Counted from the stretch's first letter, positions 49,571 through 60,792 are shown. The stretch is 64,000 nt of DNA from Kalmusia sp. IMI 367209 (GCA_027946365.1 JAPEUQ010000020.1:124001-188000), one strand, 5' to 3'. Numbers and translations: made by a program. Notes: generated from the letters alone by a model not told the origin.

Positions 49571-50763
49571 TAATTATATTTCTAGTCTTATTATAAATAG
49601 ATTTAAATTACGGTATAGCTTAGAACTTAAAAAGATTTTAATATAAGGAGAAATCTTTAACTATAATAAATTCTTAAAAGTAAAGGAGATTTTAATTTAA
49701 TTAAAATTCTTAATATTATTAAATAAAAGCTAGGAAATCTTATATAGAAAACTATAATAAATATAGTTAAAGATAATTTTTATAAATTATATAGCTCTTT
49801 AATATTCTTATTCTAAGATTTATTAGCCTAATAAACGAAACCGGAGATCTAAATAACTTATAGTCTAATCCTTTTAATAAACTTAAAAATATTTAGCTAT
49901 ATAAGACTTAAGATTCTTAGGACTACTAGATAATTAGTAGAAGAAATTTTATAATTTTAAAAGAAAAACTTATACTTTAATATAACTATAACCTAAAGAA
50001 TAACTATAATAATAAATAAAATTATTAATAAGATTAAAATAAATACTATTAAATTAACTAGAAATAATACTTTATATATATCCCTAATAAGACTCTTTAT
50101 AAGAAGTATTATAAATATACTTCTTAATATCTTTCTTTTATATAAATTACTTTTACTTTTAATTAATAAAGAAGTATCTTTATTTTTTTAATCTATAGCT
50201 CCCTTTTAATAGTATAATAAGGTGTAAAAATAGAACTAACTTAAGAATTTTAAAAATTATAAGGACCTTCCTTAGAACTAGATAATAAATATAATAGGGA
50301 TAAGATTACTATAAATTTATAAAGATAACTATACGTTTTCTAGAAAGTTACCTAAATAAAAGATTAATAAAATAAAAAAGTTTAAAGACAACTATATACT
50401 ATAATTAAAATCTTAAAGAGTATAAGCGAAAATAAAACAAAACTAAAAAAGTATAAAAGTAAAAATTTAATATAATAATTAAAAGAGAGATTAAAGAAAA
50501 TAGAGAAGATAAAAGTATAAAATTATAATAAATTTATTATTTTAGTTACTCATTTACGTGATTATATATAAGGCGGTTAGAAATATTTAAAAAAAAAAGT
50601 ATATAATTATTAGGAATAATTAATAAAGAGTTTATATATAACTAATTATAATTATTATAATAGAGTTTTATATATTTATAGACTTACTACTATTACTAAA
50701 TTATAGGCTTACTATTATAGGCTCTTTATAGATTTACTATTAATAAAGTTTATCTAGAGGATA
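49571..50763 (+). mobile_element. 3' internal fragment of a second, plus-strand copia copy
   Basis: This AT-rich stretch ends in TTTATCTAGAGGATA, the same purine-rich word that precedes the LTR at 42380 on the minus strand, and is followed by an LTR at 50764. A purine-rich, Lys-coding segment lies around 50170-50560. No clear protein motif is readable. Confidence 0.45.
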
Positions 50764-50969
50764 TATTATAAATATAAGACTCTAGATTAAGCTTTAAGTA
50801 ATAAAACGATTATAATCTAAAGAATTTTAATAATCTAAATATTAAATATTTAGAATTTTATAAATAGAAGATTTTATAATTTATAAATTCTATCTATTTA
50901 ATTTATATTTTTATATAGTAATCTAATCAATTCGTTTACTAAAAATAATAATCTAATATTAACTTAATA
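50764..50969 (+). repeat. 206-bp copia-type LTR flanked by internal sequence on both sides
   Basis: It begins TATTATAAATATAAGACTC and ends AATATTAACTTAATA. It is preceded by the polypurine-like tract and followed by GTTATAAAT, a decayed primer binding site, and then the 140-bp leader. It matches the fresher 207-bp solo LTR at 51978-52184. Confidence 0.7.
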
Positions 50970-51117
50970 GTTATAAATTTTTTTTTTCTACTAAGGTTTA
51001 CTTAAGTAGCTATCTAGTAGATTACTACTTAGGTAGATAATTAGTACTCTAGTACTCTAGTAACTAGAAGTTATCTCTATATAGTAGACTAATATACCAG
51101 TCTAGTTATTTAATCTA
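50970..51117 (+). repeat. copia leader, inverted copy of 42011-42159
   Basis: About 140 bp complementary to 42011-42159. Both copies stop at the same leader position (TCTAGATTAAATAAC), although the sequences beyond are different. Confidence 0.65.
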
Positions 51118-51404
51118 GAGTATAAAAAAGACTTATATAGTCTTAACTTTATATATAAACTATTTATAAAGTTAAAGAATATATTATAAAATAAGTCTTA
51201 ATTCTAGAGATTAGGGTATACGTCTTTTTATTTAATAATAATATATCTAAGCTTCTATATCTTTTTAAGTCTAACTAAAGATTCTATCTACCTTAACTAT
51301 TATATACTTAAGGTGGATATAGAATTTAAGAATAGTTTATAATTTTCTTATATAATATTATCTAAATACGTTTTAATCTTTTATTAGATATACTTATTAA
51401 TATA
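51118..51404. other. AT-rich spacer
   Basis: No readable protein or recognised repeat. The stretch is RIP-like in composition. Confidence 0.35.
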
Positions 51405-51406
51405 TA

Positions 51407-53461
51407 ATATATTTTATAAGCAGTATATACCTAAGTAAGTATATAATATTAAATTAGTATATTATCTATATATAACTATTACGTAATATCTTAACTATAA
51501 TAAATTAAAAAACTTATACTAAAGCTAATATATAGCTTACTATCTTTAATATTAATATATAACACGTTTAAAGTGAAAATTAAGCTATAGATATATATAA
51601 TATACCTTAAAGGACTCTTAATAGATAATATACTAAGAAGCGTATATAACACGACTATAAAATAAACTTAAAGCGTCTAATAAAACTAAAAGAGAAGGCT
51701 ATAGTTTAAAGAATTATTAAGTTATCTAAATAAAGTCTTACGCCTTTAAGGTTCTATATATAAGAAATAGTAAATAGACTCCTTAGATTATAAGGTAGTA
51801 ACCCTACTAGTAAAAACTAGATTAATAACTTTATTAAATAGACTTCTAAGCTCTAAAAATACTAGAGTTATTTATATAACTATTAGTAAATTATCTATAA
51901 AGATCCTATAGTCATCTAGTACTAATTTAACTTAATATAGAAGATAAAATAAAAATAAAAACTTATAAATAATAATATATAGAGTTGATATTAAATTACT
52001 ATTTTTAGTAAGCGAATTGATCAGATTGCTACATAAGAAATATGAGCCGGATAGACAGAATTTATAGATCATAAGATCTTCTACTTATAAAACTCTAAGC
52101 GTTTAGTATTTAGATTATTAGAATCCTTCGGATCGTGATCGTTCCGTTGCTTAAAGCTTAACCTAGAGCCTTATGTCTACGATATAATATCTATAACTTT
52201 AATAAAACTAGATTTATAATAAATAAAATTTTATTATAAATAATTATTACTAGTTTAGAAGTAGCTAGAAGAAAGAAGATAATTTAGTTAGATAACTATA
52301 AGTAGATTACTATTATCTAAGACATTAGAGCTATAAATTATTTACTTCTATCCTTTATTATCTTTATGGGTAGTATACTTATTAATATATAGTTTAAAGA
52401 CCTACTATATAATTAAGTCCTTAAAGTAAGCCTTAATAGCTAGATAAATAACTAGCTTACTTTTATCTAGTTAGAGCACTTTTAATAAGTATATAAAGTT
52501 AAATACTATAGACATATATTAGCTATTTATAATTAATAGATATAAGAACTATAGTTTACTTAAATTCTAGGATTTTTATAAAAAGAGAATATTATTCTTT
52601 ACTATATATCTCTATATTTATTATATTTACTATAGCCTCTTAATATTAGTTACTTTATATTATTAAAGTATAGATATAGTAACTAGATTTTAGTCTTAGT
52701 ATATAACTATATATATTTTATTAGTAAGAAATCTTCCTCTAAACATTTAAGTCAGTTTTTAAATAATCTTTAATAATAGAAAATATTAAAGTAAACTTTA
52801 AAAAGTACTAAACTAGTTCTATATAATCTAGAAACTATTCTATTAAAACTTAATATAAGGTTATAGACTCTAGTACTATTATTACTAATATAGAGCGTAT
52901 AGGAGGTGTAGATACTACGTAATATATATAAGATTAAGACGTAGTCTATATTTATTTAATAGAAAATTTAAAACTATCCTAGATTTTTTATAAACTTATT
53001 AAATAAAAAGATTAGATAATTAAATAAAGATATATAATAGATTATATATAATATAATATTATTATAAAAGAAATAGATATATATATAAAGTATAATTAAT
53101 AAGCTTATAAAGTATTAATTAAGAAAATATAAATATATTTAGATAGAGAAACCCTAATAGTTAGAAAAGTATAAAATTTAATTATTAAAAGAATAAATAG
53201 AAAATATAATATTAATAAAAGGTCTATATATAAGATATATAATATAAGATACTATAGATATTATAGTAAGAAAGGATATAACTCTTATATCTATAAGATA
53301 GAAATAGATAATACTAAGAATAATAATAAATCTAAAGAATAGATTAGTTTACTAAAATTTTTAATATATATATTATACGTTATATAATATTATTATATAG
53401 ATAATATACTAGTTTAGTATTAACGACTTATTTAGGTTAATAACTTACTTATAAAATATAT
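51407..53461 (+). mobile_element. Fot1/pogo-like transposon, full length, carrying a solo LTR
   Basis: TA target sites lie at 51405-51406 and 53462-53463. Inverted ends read ATATATTTTATAAG and ATATATTTTATAAGTAAG. Removing the 212-bp insertion at 51978-52189 leaves 1,843 bp, equal to the 1,841 and 1,844 bp of the other two complete copies. The plus strand near 52540-52640 reads KENIILYYISLYLLYLL, a decayed form of the stretch that follows the catalytic DGHESH in pogo-type transposases. Confidence 0.88.
51978..52184 (-). mobile_element. young solo LTR (207 bp) inside the Fot1-like copy
   Basis: It is flanked by TAATA on both sides (51973-51977 and 52185-52189), with the uninterrupted site visible at about 17880 in the related Fot1-like copy. 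The insertion keeps GC-containing words such as GATCAGATTGCTACATAAG and CCTTCGGATCGTGATCG that are lost in the matching LTR at 50764-50969. It is therefore much less RIPped than its host. Confidence 0.75.
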
Positions 53462-53463
53462 TA

Positions 53464-53820
53464 ATAAAAATAAATTAGATTATTTATATAACTAGTCTTA
53501 CTTTCTCTATTATTACTCCTATTTAAAAATTAATCCTAGACCCTATTGAGACTAGCTACCCTGATAGGATTTAATAGATACTAAACCACTATTCTATAAG
53601 ATAAATAGAGATTTTAAAATTATTAGAATTAACTATAGTAGTGAGTATTTCTTAAGTAGTAATAAGATTAAAATCTATCTTCTTTTCTTCCTCTTCCTCT
53701 GCGTTTTAGGGGTGTTGCGCTAGCGCGCTCCTAGCGCCTCGCCTACGCGGCGCTCTTGGCAAGGAACCATCACGTGATCATGTTATCACGGGATCACGCA
53801 CTTCACTCCTTACACTAATA
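53464..53820. other. block-to-island transition with GC-rich palindromic cluster
   Basis: AT-rich sequence ends near 53640. A CTTCCTCTTCCTCT run is followed at about 53715-53760 by nested palindromes (GCGCTAGCGC, TAGCGC, GGCGC) and then by ATCACGTGAT and GTTATCACGGGATCACG. No gene is seen. Confidence 0.45.
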
Positions 53821-53931
53821 GCTTAGGCATATATATCCTCTACACTGGGGAGCAGCGGGTTCAACGCCCCGGGCGGCTTACCAGACCCTCTGCCTAAAGC
53901 TCCATCGTCGACCCAGATTACCCATTCTGCA

Positions 53932-54996
53932 TCAACGTCTGACCCATCTTTCCTTATATTTCCTTTCTCTATTCGCGATATCTCCCGCCGTCTCTCCCTT
54001 CTCATTCCGTACATCCACCTTTGCACCATGCTCCAAAAGCACGACAACCCCTTTCTCATTGTAATCCCCCATACCATGACCGCCTCGGGTCATCGCCTTA
54101 TGTAGTGGGGTATTTCCCTCTCTACCCACTACATTCGGATCTGCCCCTTTAGCAAGCACGAACCTCAGCACATCGACATAGCCTTGCGATGCGGCCGCTC
54201 TATACACCAGTTGATTCAAGAGTGCGGAACAGTCGTATGTCTGAGTAATATCTGCGCTTCCGACGCGGTTATGCTCATTCAGCAAGTGCATTACAGTCGC
54301 CGCCCGGCGCATCGAGCGTTCTTGCTGCTTAAGCTTTTTTTCATGCTCCGAGGCTTTGCACCAGGTATCCAAAGGAAATTCAGCGTCCATGGCGGCACTT
54401 ATTGCATTCTTCAAGACGGTCGTGCTGTACGCGCATTCGACAAGTAGAGTCGTTATCACGAGGACATGGCCTTGATTGCACGCCATCATCAACGCTCGAA
54501 TCCGTTGGTCCTCGGTCCAGCTTTCGTCCCAATGAAGTAGATCTCGAAGGACGTGTGCTTGCCCATCGCACGCAGCGACTTCGACGAGTGAGTGGCGGGT
54601 ACGCATATTGGAAGGATATTTGTTGCGCTCTGCGCCCAAGTCCCAGAGTCGCTTGAACATGGCGCGACGGCCAAGGCGTACGGCCACACGAATGGGTGTA
54701 TCTGGAAAGCGCATTTCATCTCCAGCATCCACGAGGTCGATGTCGGCGCCCCGGATGATGAGAAGCTCGAAGGCGGCGGGCTGGTTGCTCCATATTGCTA
54801 CATGTAGTGGTGTGCCCCAGCCTTTAGATGACCCCTCGTAATCGTGGAGCTTGTCAATGTCGTAGTCGGCTGTGAGTAGCTCTCGGATCTGGGGGAGGTT
54901 GCCGTGGACTACGGCGTTATGCAAGGAGTATTCAGGGTTGTCTCGGAATTTGCGAATCAAGAAATCGCGGTCGAGTGTATAATATGTCTCCGTCAT
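53932..54996 (-). CDS. ankyrin-repeat protein
   Basis: A single uninterrupted frame of 354 residues. Ankyrin units are visible at about residues 24-50 (SLHNAVVHGNLPQIRELL), 61-90 (GTPLHVAIWSNQPAAFELLI..GADIDLVD), 100-125, 135-165, 270-290 (YVDVLRFVLAKGADPNV) and 294-330 (GNTPLHKAM..VVLLEHGAKVDVRN). A charged helix (KKLKQQERSMRR) separates the two halves, and the protein ends in a basic tail (RERKYKERWVRR). No signal peptide or membrane segment is seen, so it is presumably an intracellular protein-interaction scaffold. It is the only intact gene in this island and is close to the NACHT and HET relics; in fungi, ankyrin repeats often form the sensor part of NACHT proteins, but here they are a separate gene 1.1 kb away on the other strand. 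Confidence 0.85.
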   Translation of the reverse strand: MTETYYTLDRDFLIRKFRDNPEYSLHNAVVHGNLPQIRELLTADYDIDKLHDYEGSSKGWGTPLHVAIWSNQPAAFELLIIRGADIDLVDAGDEMRFPDTPIRVAVRLGRRAMFKRLWDLGAERNKYPSNMRTRHSLVEVAACDGQAHVLRDLLHWDESWTEDQRIRALMMACNQGHVLVITTLLVECAYSTTVLKNAISAAMDAEFPLDTWCKASEHEKKLKQQERSMRRAATVMHLLNEHNRVGSADITQTYDCSALLNQLVYRAAASQGYVDVLRFVLAKGADPNVVGREGNTPLHKAMTRGGHGMGDYNEKGVVVLLEHGAKVDVRNEKGETAGDIANRERKYKERWVRR

Positions 54997-56124
54997 TTCC
55001 GTAGCGCGCTGAAGTGGCGGAGGTACGAGAATCTGTGCTGCGGTGTGAGGGTTCTATACAGCCATCACCGGAGAAGATGAAATGATGAGTAATTAGGATT
55101 CAAGAATTAGGTTGTCGCGACAGAGTTTTATATGGGTAAAGGTAGTTTATATATTTGGAGTCAGGCACCAGCGTCGTCAGGTGACCGACAGGGTCTCTGC
55201 TCGGGTGCTGCGCCACGCGGTAGCAAAATGGAGATATCACGTAGTGGAAAATCAGTATTTGTACGGCTAGAATTCATTGTACAAGGTCTGATGTCATGTA
55301 CGCCTGGCCGTTATGCATAGCTGCTCAGATCACTGACCTCTCACGCAAGGAGAGGGCGGGATTTCTCCTTCCGAGCGGGCGTTACTAATATGAGAAGGTG
55401 CACAAGGGGGCACGAGTCCAACCTTGACCAATTTTTCTCGTAAACATATCCCAGTCGCGAAGTTTTTCTGATACTGCTTTATCACGGCGCGGGGAACAGT
55501 AGGATCAAGGCATAACATGTGTTGAACTGTGAGGAGCTAAGAGAAGCTCGAGGCTACGGAATATATTGGGTGCCAAGGCGCTAGCTTAAGGCGCTAGCAA
55601 GCGGCCAGGAAACACCAAGGTTGGTCCCGTGACATGCTCAGTCTATAGCAGATGGCAATTCTTTTAACCTATTCGAATAATTCAATACTATTTCATTGCT
55701 AGGAAACTCCCAGCTACACTGATTCATTCTACTTAATATTAAAATCAAGTCTCTAGTCGGGAGTATGAAGAGGCTTTAATTCGGGTTCCCAGGATCTGGG
55801 ATGCCAAATTCGTAGGCGTCTACCGCTGGACCGCACCAACGCGCACGCTGTTCGATACGGAGTAAGACCAGTCCATGTCGTAGAGTGTCTCCTGGAGCAT
55901 CTACGACGATCTTGGGCATCTACCTACCTATCCGTCGTCACGGCCTGGGTCTGTCGGAACTGCGTCAGCCAATTGGGTAATGTAATGCACAAACATAGCC
56001 CCAACATAGCCCCGTCCGTCACTTCTTCATATACCCATCGCAAGATCAGCTCATCGCTCTTTCACATGGCCCAGATCACTACGTCTATCGTTCCACAATT
56101 TGTCGTCACGAAAATATCGCCTCC
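54997..56124. other. divergent intergenic region between ankyrin and NACHT genes
   Basis: No gene is recognised. At about 55576-55600 the word AAGGCGCTAGC occurs twice in direct order, 14 bp apart, sharing the GCGCTAGC core with the palindromic cluster at 53715. The stretch is the promoter region of both neighbouring genes. Confidence 0.4.
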
Positions 56125-58487
56125 ATGCTCGATCCTGTGACTTCCCTGGGCTTAGCGAGCAATATCATACAACTGGTGGATTTTGACGCCAAGTGCATTA
56201 AAAATGCACGAGAGATTGCAGAACACGGATGCACAGAAGAGCAACGACGCTTGAAATTCATCACTTCTGACCTGATTTTAGTATCAGACCAAATCACAAA
56301 GCAGAAAGGCAGCGGCCCACTGACCAGCTTGGCGGTGGAAACCCAGAATGTTGCGCGAGAATTATCGCAGCTTTTGGAAAAAGTGCAAATCGATGACCAA
56401 GGTCAGAATGAGCCTCGCCTAGGGAAAAGGAAACGCTCTGTAGCGAATAGCCTCGTCCACAATGTGTAGAAAAAGAACGACATCAACAAGCTAGAACAGG
56501 ACTTGAGCCATCTACGACAACAGATGATGTTCAGGCTTAGCGCCATGCAAAGGCACGTCGTGCATTACCTAAATTCAGAGCTGTACTGACAGGTAGCCAG
56601 CCAGTCATTGTCAGATGTCTTAAGCCATTTCGGTGTCCCAGATCAGGCACTTTATGATAGGCGAAATACTCTGTTGGGTCTGTGTGAAAAGCATGTAGCA
56701 GATATGCAAGCCCAAGACATTGGGTCGAAGGCGTTTGACGCAGTACCAAGTGCAGCATTCAATGCGCTCTCACGCTTGAAGGAGCTAGCCGATCAGGGGC
56801 GTACGATCGCCAAATGCCAGCACATACTGAAGTCACTTGAGTTTGAGGGTCTTCGCTCCCGTGAGCAGATGATAATGAACGCCCATGAATCCACTTTTAC
56901 ATGGATTTTCCAGGAGAAGCGTCTTGGCTTCGTGGATTGGGCTGTTCATAAAAACGGTGTGTGCAAAATACATTTGATGGCCTCGAGGTTCTATATGCTT
57001 ACAGTTATGCAGGCATACTCTGGATAACTGGCAAACCAGGATCGGGAAGGTCAACATTGATGAAGTATCTAGTTGACCAACCACGGATGTATGAGCTTCT
57101 ACGGCAGTGGGCTGGTACCCATCGCCTTGGGGTAGCGAGTCACTATTTTTGGAACCCGGGCACAGTCATGCAGAAGTCCGAATCAGGTTTACTCCGGAAA
57201 TTGTTATACGACATTGTTCGTCAATTCCCAACCGAAGCGCTTAAAGCTATTCCCCACGAATTCGAAGATACCAGAGTACTCGGAGACATGCTATGGACGG
57301 TCGTTGATTTGCGGAAAGCATTGGAAGCTTTTGGGAAGAACGAGGATTTAGGTACCAAGTTTTGCTTTTTCATCGATGGTCTTGATGAGTACCACAGCGA
57401 TCACGAAGATCTCGTCGAATGCCTGTCAAGGCTCTCATGCTGTCCCAGCCTCAAGCTCTGCGTCTCGAGCAGGCCATGGAACGTGTTCAGTCGAGCTTAC
57501 AACAATCGTGCTCAAGGGCAGCTTGCTGTGCAAGAGCTGACGCGCGGCGATATTAAGAAATTCATTGACGATCGTATGAACGCAAGTGAGTCTTTTAGAG
57601 CTCTACAAGTAACGAGCCCGCAAGACTGTACGGAAATCCTCACCGGAATTTGCGAAAAGGCGCAAGGCGTATTTCTATGGGTGCATCTCGTCCTCCGATC
57701 GCTCCTTAGAGGCCTGCACGATAATGACGACAGCATCGATATCTTGCGCCAGCGTGTGCAAGAATACCCGGACACGCTCGATGGTTATTTCGATCGAATG
57801 TTTCAACGCATTGAGAAAGTCTATAAGAAGCAATCGGCACGCATTCTCCTGGTTGCTTTAGCTTCTACAGGCCCACTTCCGCTTCGAACACCATCATACG
57901 TTGAACAAGAAATGAGAAATTTGGATTACGCTCGGAACATGCCAATCTTTAGCGGATACATATGTGGGAGAAAATCTAACAAGAGTGACGGGAAGCTTTT
58001 AGTGGAAGAAAAGGAATCAACCGCGCAGAGCAACGCAATGCCAGTGTTCCAGACTCGGGAGCTCCCTGATCAATATGACATGTCCGAGAATGACCAACAC
58101 GAAGTTGAGAGGACCCGAAGGTGCATCGATGCTCGCTGCGGAGATCTGCTCGAAGTCAATAGAGGAGCTATCGGGTTCCTGCATCGAACGGCCAGAGATT
58201 TCCTTGAGCAGAAAGACATGCTAGAAAAAATGCGCAAACTTGCTACCGATGACTTTGACGCCCACCTTTCCGTTACGCGACTCTGGCTTGCGCAAATGAA
58301 AAGCGTATGGCCGAAGAGACGTAGAGAGCTAAGCGTTATGCTGACACAAGTATTCGAAACGAAAAGCAAGATCTCCGAAGGCAGCAAACCGTTCTATACC
58401 GAAGTACTGAAGGAGTTGAATAAGCACGGCGACATGCTGTTTAAATTAGCAAAATACGGCGTGCCAATGAAAACAGGGACCTTTTAG
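56125..58487 (+). pseudogene. NACHT-domain STAND/NLR-like protein with two in-frame stops
   Basis: One frame plus a 56-bp intron (GTGTGT..TGCAG, 56957-57012) gives 768 residues. The N-terminus (MLDPVTSLGLASNIIQLVDF) is the helical domain common to fungal STAND proteins. After the intron comes the NACHT domain: P-loop GKPGSGRST at 284-292, Walker B FFIDGLDEY at 396-404, CVSSRPW shortly after, and a winged-helix-like region with LLVALASTGPLPLR. The end (KYGVPMKTGTF) carries no WD40, ankyrin or TPR repeats. Codon 115 is TAG (56467) and codon 155 is TGA (56587); otherwise the frame is clean. Both are explicable by C-to-T or G-to-A changes. Fungal NACHT proteins sense non-self and trigger regulated cell death; this copy is probably inactive. 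Confidence 0.85.
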
Positions 58488-58935
58488 AGGATTACGCTCG
58501 GAAAGGTCATGTCATTTTAGAGGACTAGCAAGCGGACAATTCCCAGCAAAGAGTAATATATGGAGCTTCAGTTTTTTCATTCAAGATCCGGAGCGCTCTC
58601 TTACGGATGGTGCGTGGCCGAGACTTATTTGCTCACTGAACTCACTCGGCTCACACATGTAATCAACCCATCGGTCTCCTATCACCGCCTTATCGACCGG
58701 CGGACTTTGCCTTCGTCGTTAATGGTCAAGAATTGATTTCGCTCCTGAAGGAGTGCAATTTTAGGTAAAGAATGTGTGGGCGGCATTGGCGACCTTCGGC
58801 TAGAGCCGCTTTTTGTTTATTTCATCATGAGGAACCTGTTTGATCATGTTAAGTAGCGAAGTAAGAGCCACTGCTGATACTGAGCGTTACACTCGCCGAG
58901 CGGTTTTATTTGTTGTATTTTTTAGGTGCAGCTTT
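58488..58935. other. intergenic, no gene recognised
   Basis: Normal composition, with no conserved motif in any frame. Confidence 0.4.
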
Positions 58936-59494
58936 AAACCAGGTGTGCACATGAAAAAGCGGAAACCGATTTTGCAAGCTTCTCACAAGCTCCAGCCGTG
59001 CGATGTTGCAGTCTTTGGCCCACTGAAGACGGCTTATCGCGACGAAGTAGAACGCCTCTATCGAAGAGGCGTAACCGTAGTCAACAAAGAGCACTTTACT
59101 ACCCTATACCAACCTGCAAGGGAACGGGCGATGACCAAGAAAAATACTCGCAGGATGGGCCGAGACCGGCTTGTTCCATTTCAACCCAGACAGAGTACTG
59201 AGAGATATCACGAAACCCGCCGCTGAGCTACCTACCGCGCTACCTATCCCCACCGCAGACAGCGCATCCCATCTACAGTGCGAAGTTGTCCAGACACCAG
59301 TAACTCCAGAGGCTCTCACGTCGCTACTTACCCTAATTAAGCAGGACCCTCGTGACGACACGAGTGCAAAGCGCCACCAGAGGCTCGTGCAGAAGCTCGC
59401 TTCATCAGGTGGCACGCATGTACTAGCGGAGGCCGGCTTGCTCGCGCAAGCCGATGCAATCAGGAGTTATGGACTTGCACTGTACGAAGACTGA
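58936..59494 (+). pseudogene. C-terminal part of a Fot1/pogo DDE transposase, not RIPped
   Basis: The first frame reads SHKLQPCDVAVFGPLKTAYR, DEVERLY and NKEHFTTLYQPARERAMTKK, and after a frame change near 59170 the next reads FHFNPDRVLRDI followed by a linker and LAEAGLLAQADAIRSYG. This is the third catalytic Asp region (LQP.DV..F.PLK..Y) and tail of a pogo-type transposase. The N-terminal HTH domains and inverted repeats are absent. It keeps normal GC and CA/TG content, in contrast to the Fot1-like copies in the neighbouring block, and is probably a different, single-copy relic. Confidence 0.8.
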
Positions 59495-60792
59495 ATCCCG
59501 CATATCGTGCTTGTCGCCTCAACGTCGTGCCCGCCGTCCTGCGCTGTCGAGAAGGCGCTGCCAGGCTCATGCCTTTTGATAACCTTTTCGGCTTGTCTAT
59601 AGCCCCTGTAAGAAGCTCGCGATCAGTGCCTCCGCCGTTGTTCTGCCGGTATTGCGTGCGTGGTCCACCGCCTCGTTGTGCCGGCGTCGTCGGCGGCATC
59701 GCAGGCCCTGGGCATAGGGCGACGGAACGCTGCGAGTCATTCTAGCGCTTGTCCGAAGATGCTGAGTGGCGCGTGGTGTACGAAGGTTGTTGAAGGGCAG
59801 TTGGAAGCGAAACCGGTTTCACCCTGGACGCGTCTGCAACAAGATCTTACCCCCCGCTCGTGAACGGTCTTGGCAGCTTATCTCATCATGCATGCAGCCA
59901 CTACCAGCCACTCGCGCCAAGATGATCCCGGCTCTAATACCTTTCCCCGTACCAACTTTATTTTGACATCCACTAACTCGGTAATGCAGATTACTCCTGC
60001 CCTTTTACAAAGTAGAGTATATTGACTGATCTCAGAACTGCAATCGACGACGACGACGACGACGGTCATAGATCGTGCGCTTGCACGTCAACGCCCCTCG
60101 CACCGCCCCAGAACGCGCCAGTATCATTTGCACAACGCACCACTGCCCCACGCTGTTCAATCCGATAAACTAGTTAGCGTCCTTGCGTCACAAGTAGTAC
60201 AGCTCCCATTATAGCACATCGAAGACAACCACCTATTACTTGATGTTGAGGCTTTCGGCGACAGTCGCGATATGCCGTTACTTGGACAGAACACATTTCA
60301 GTTACAAAAATGACAAATTAAGGGATCAAGATCATAATGTGATAATCAGAACGGTAGCCGCGGGTATGAGCTTCCTGGCAGTAGGATGGTTCGCCAGCGT
60401 TCCCGAGAAGTGCGGCACATCGCTAGACGCACATGAAAGGGGCTACAAACTGGACCCTGCTCATGAGGCTGCATGGTTGGTGGTGCAAATGCAAGCTGCA
60501 CGTTGGCGCTAGTTTCACAGTACACTTACTAGCGAATTCGGCGTCCTCCTTGCGCGCAGCGGCAGCACCGTCTCGACCTTACTACGCTCAGCGTGGGTCA
60601 AGATTCTAGGCATCGAACCTGGAAAAGACCATAGAACTGAACTGATATTACACTATCTAGAGACTGCAGGAGGTGTAAGTGTGTAAGGGAGAACAAGCGA
60701 GTAGTGCTTCTAGACTGGTAGTACTGACATATTCAACAGTAAGAGATACGGTTAATAAAGCAAGAATCGTGAACCGCAACAAAGTCTATAGA
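59495..60792. other. no clear gene
   Basis: A CGACGACGACGACGACGG microsatellite lies at about 60047-60064. A 90-residue open frame at 60240-60512 (containing RTVAAGMSFLAVGWFASVP) is not recognised and has no supporting context. Part of the stretch may derive from the transposase relic to the left. Confidence 0.35.

Noticed and set aside
16441..53640. mitochondrial DNA origin of the very AT-rich block
   Set aside because: LTR pairs, target duplications, nuclear transposase families and C-to-T-type decay of CA/TG identify it as RIPped nuclear transposons.
55785..55845. tRNA-like word GGTCCAGCGGTAGACGCC on the minus strand
   Set aside because: It resembles a D arm, but no anticodon or T arm of correct geometry follows. 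A tRNA-derived SINE head is conceivable, but nothing else supports it.
60240..60512. 90-residue open frame
   Set aside because: No family is recognised and there is no supporting context; retained only as a remark in the intergenic entry.
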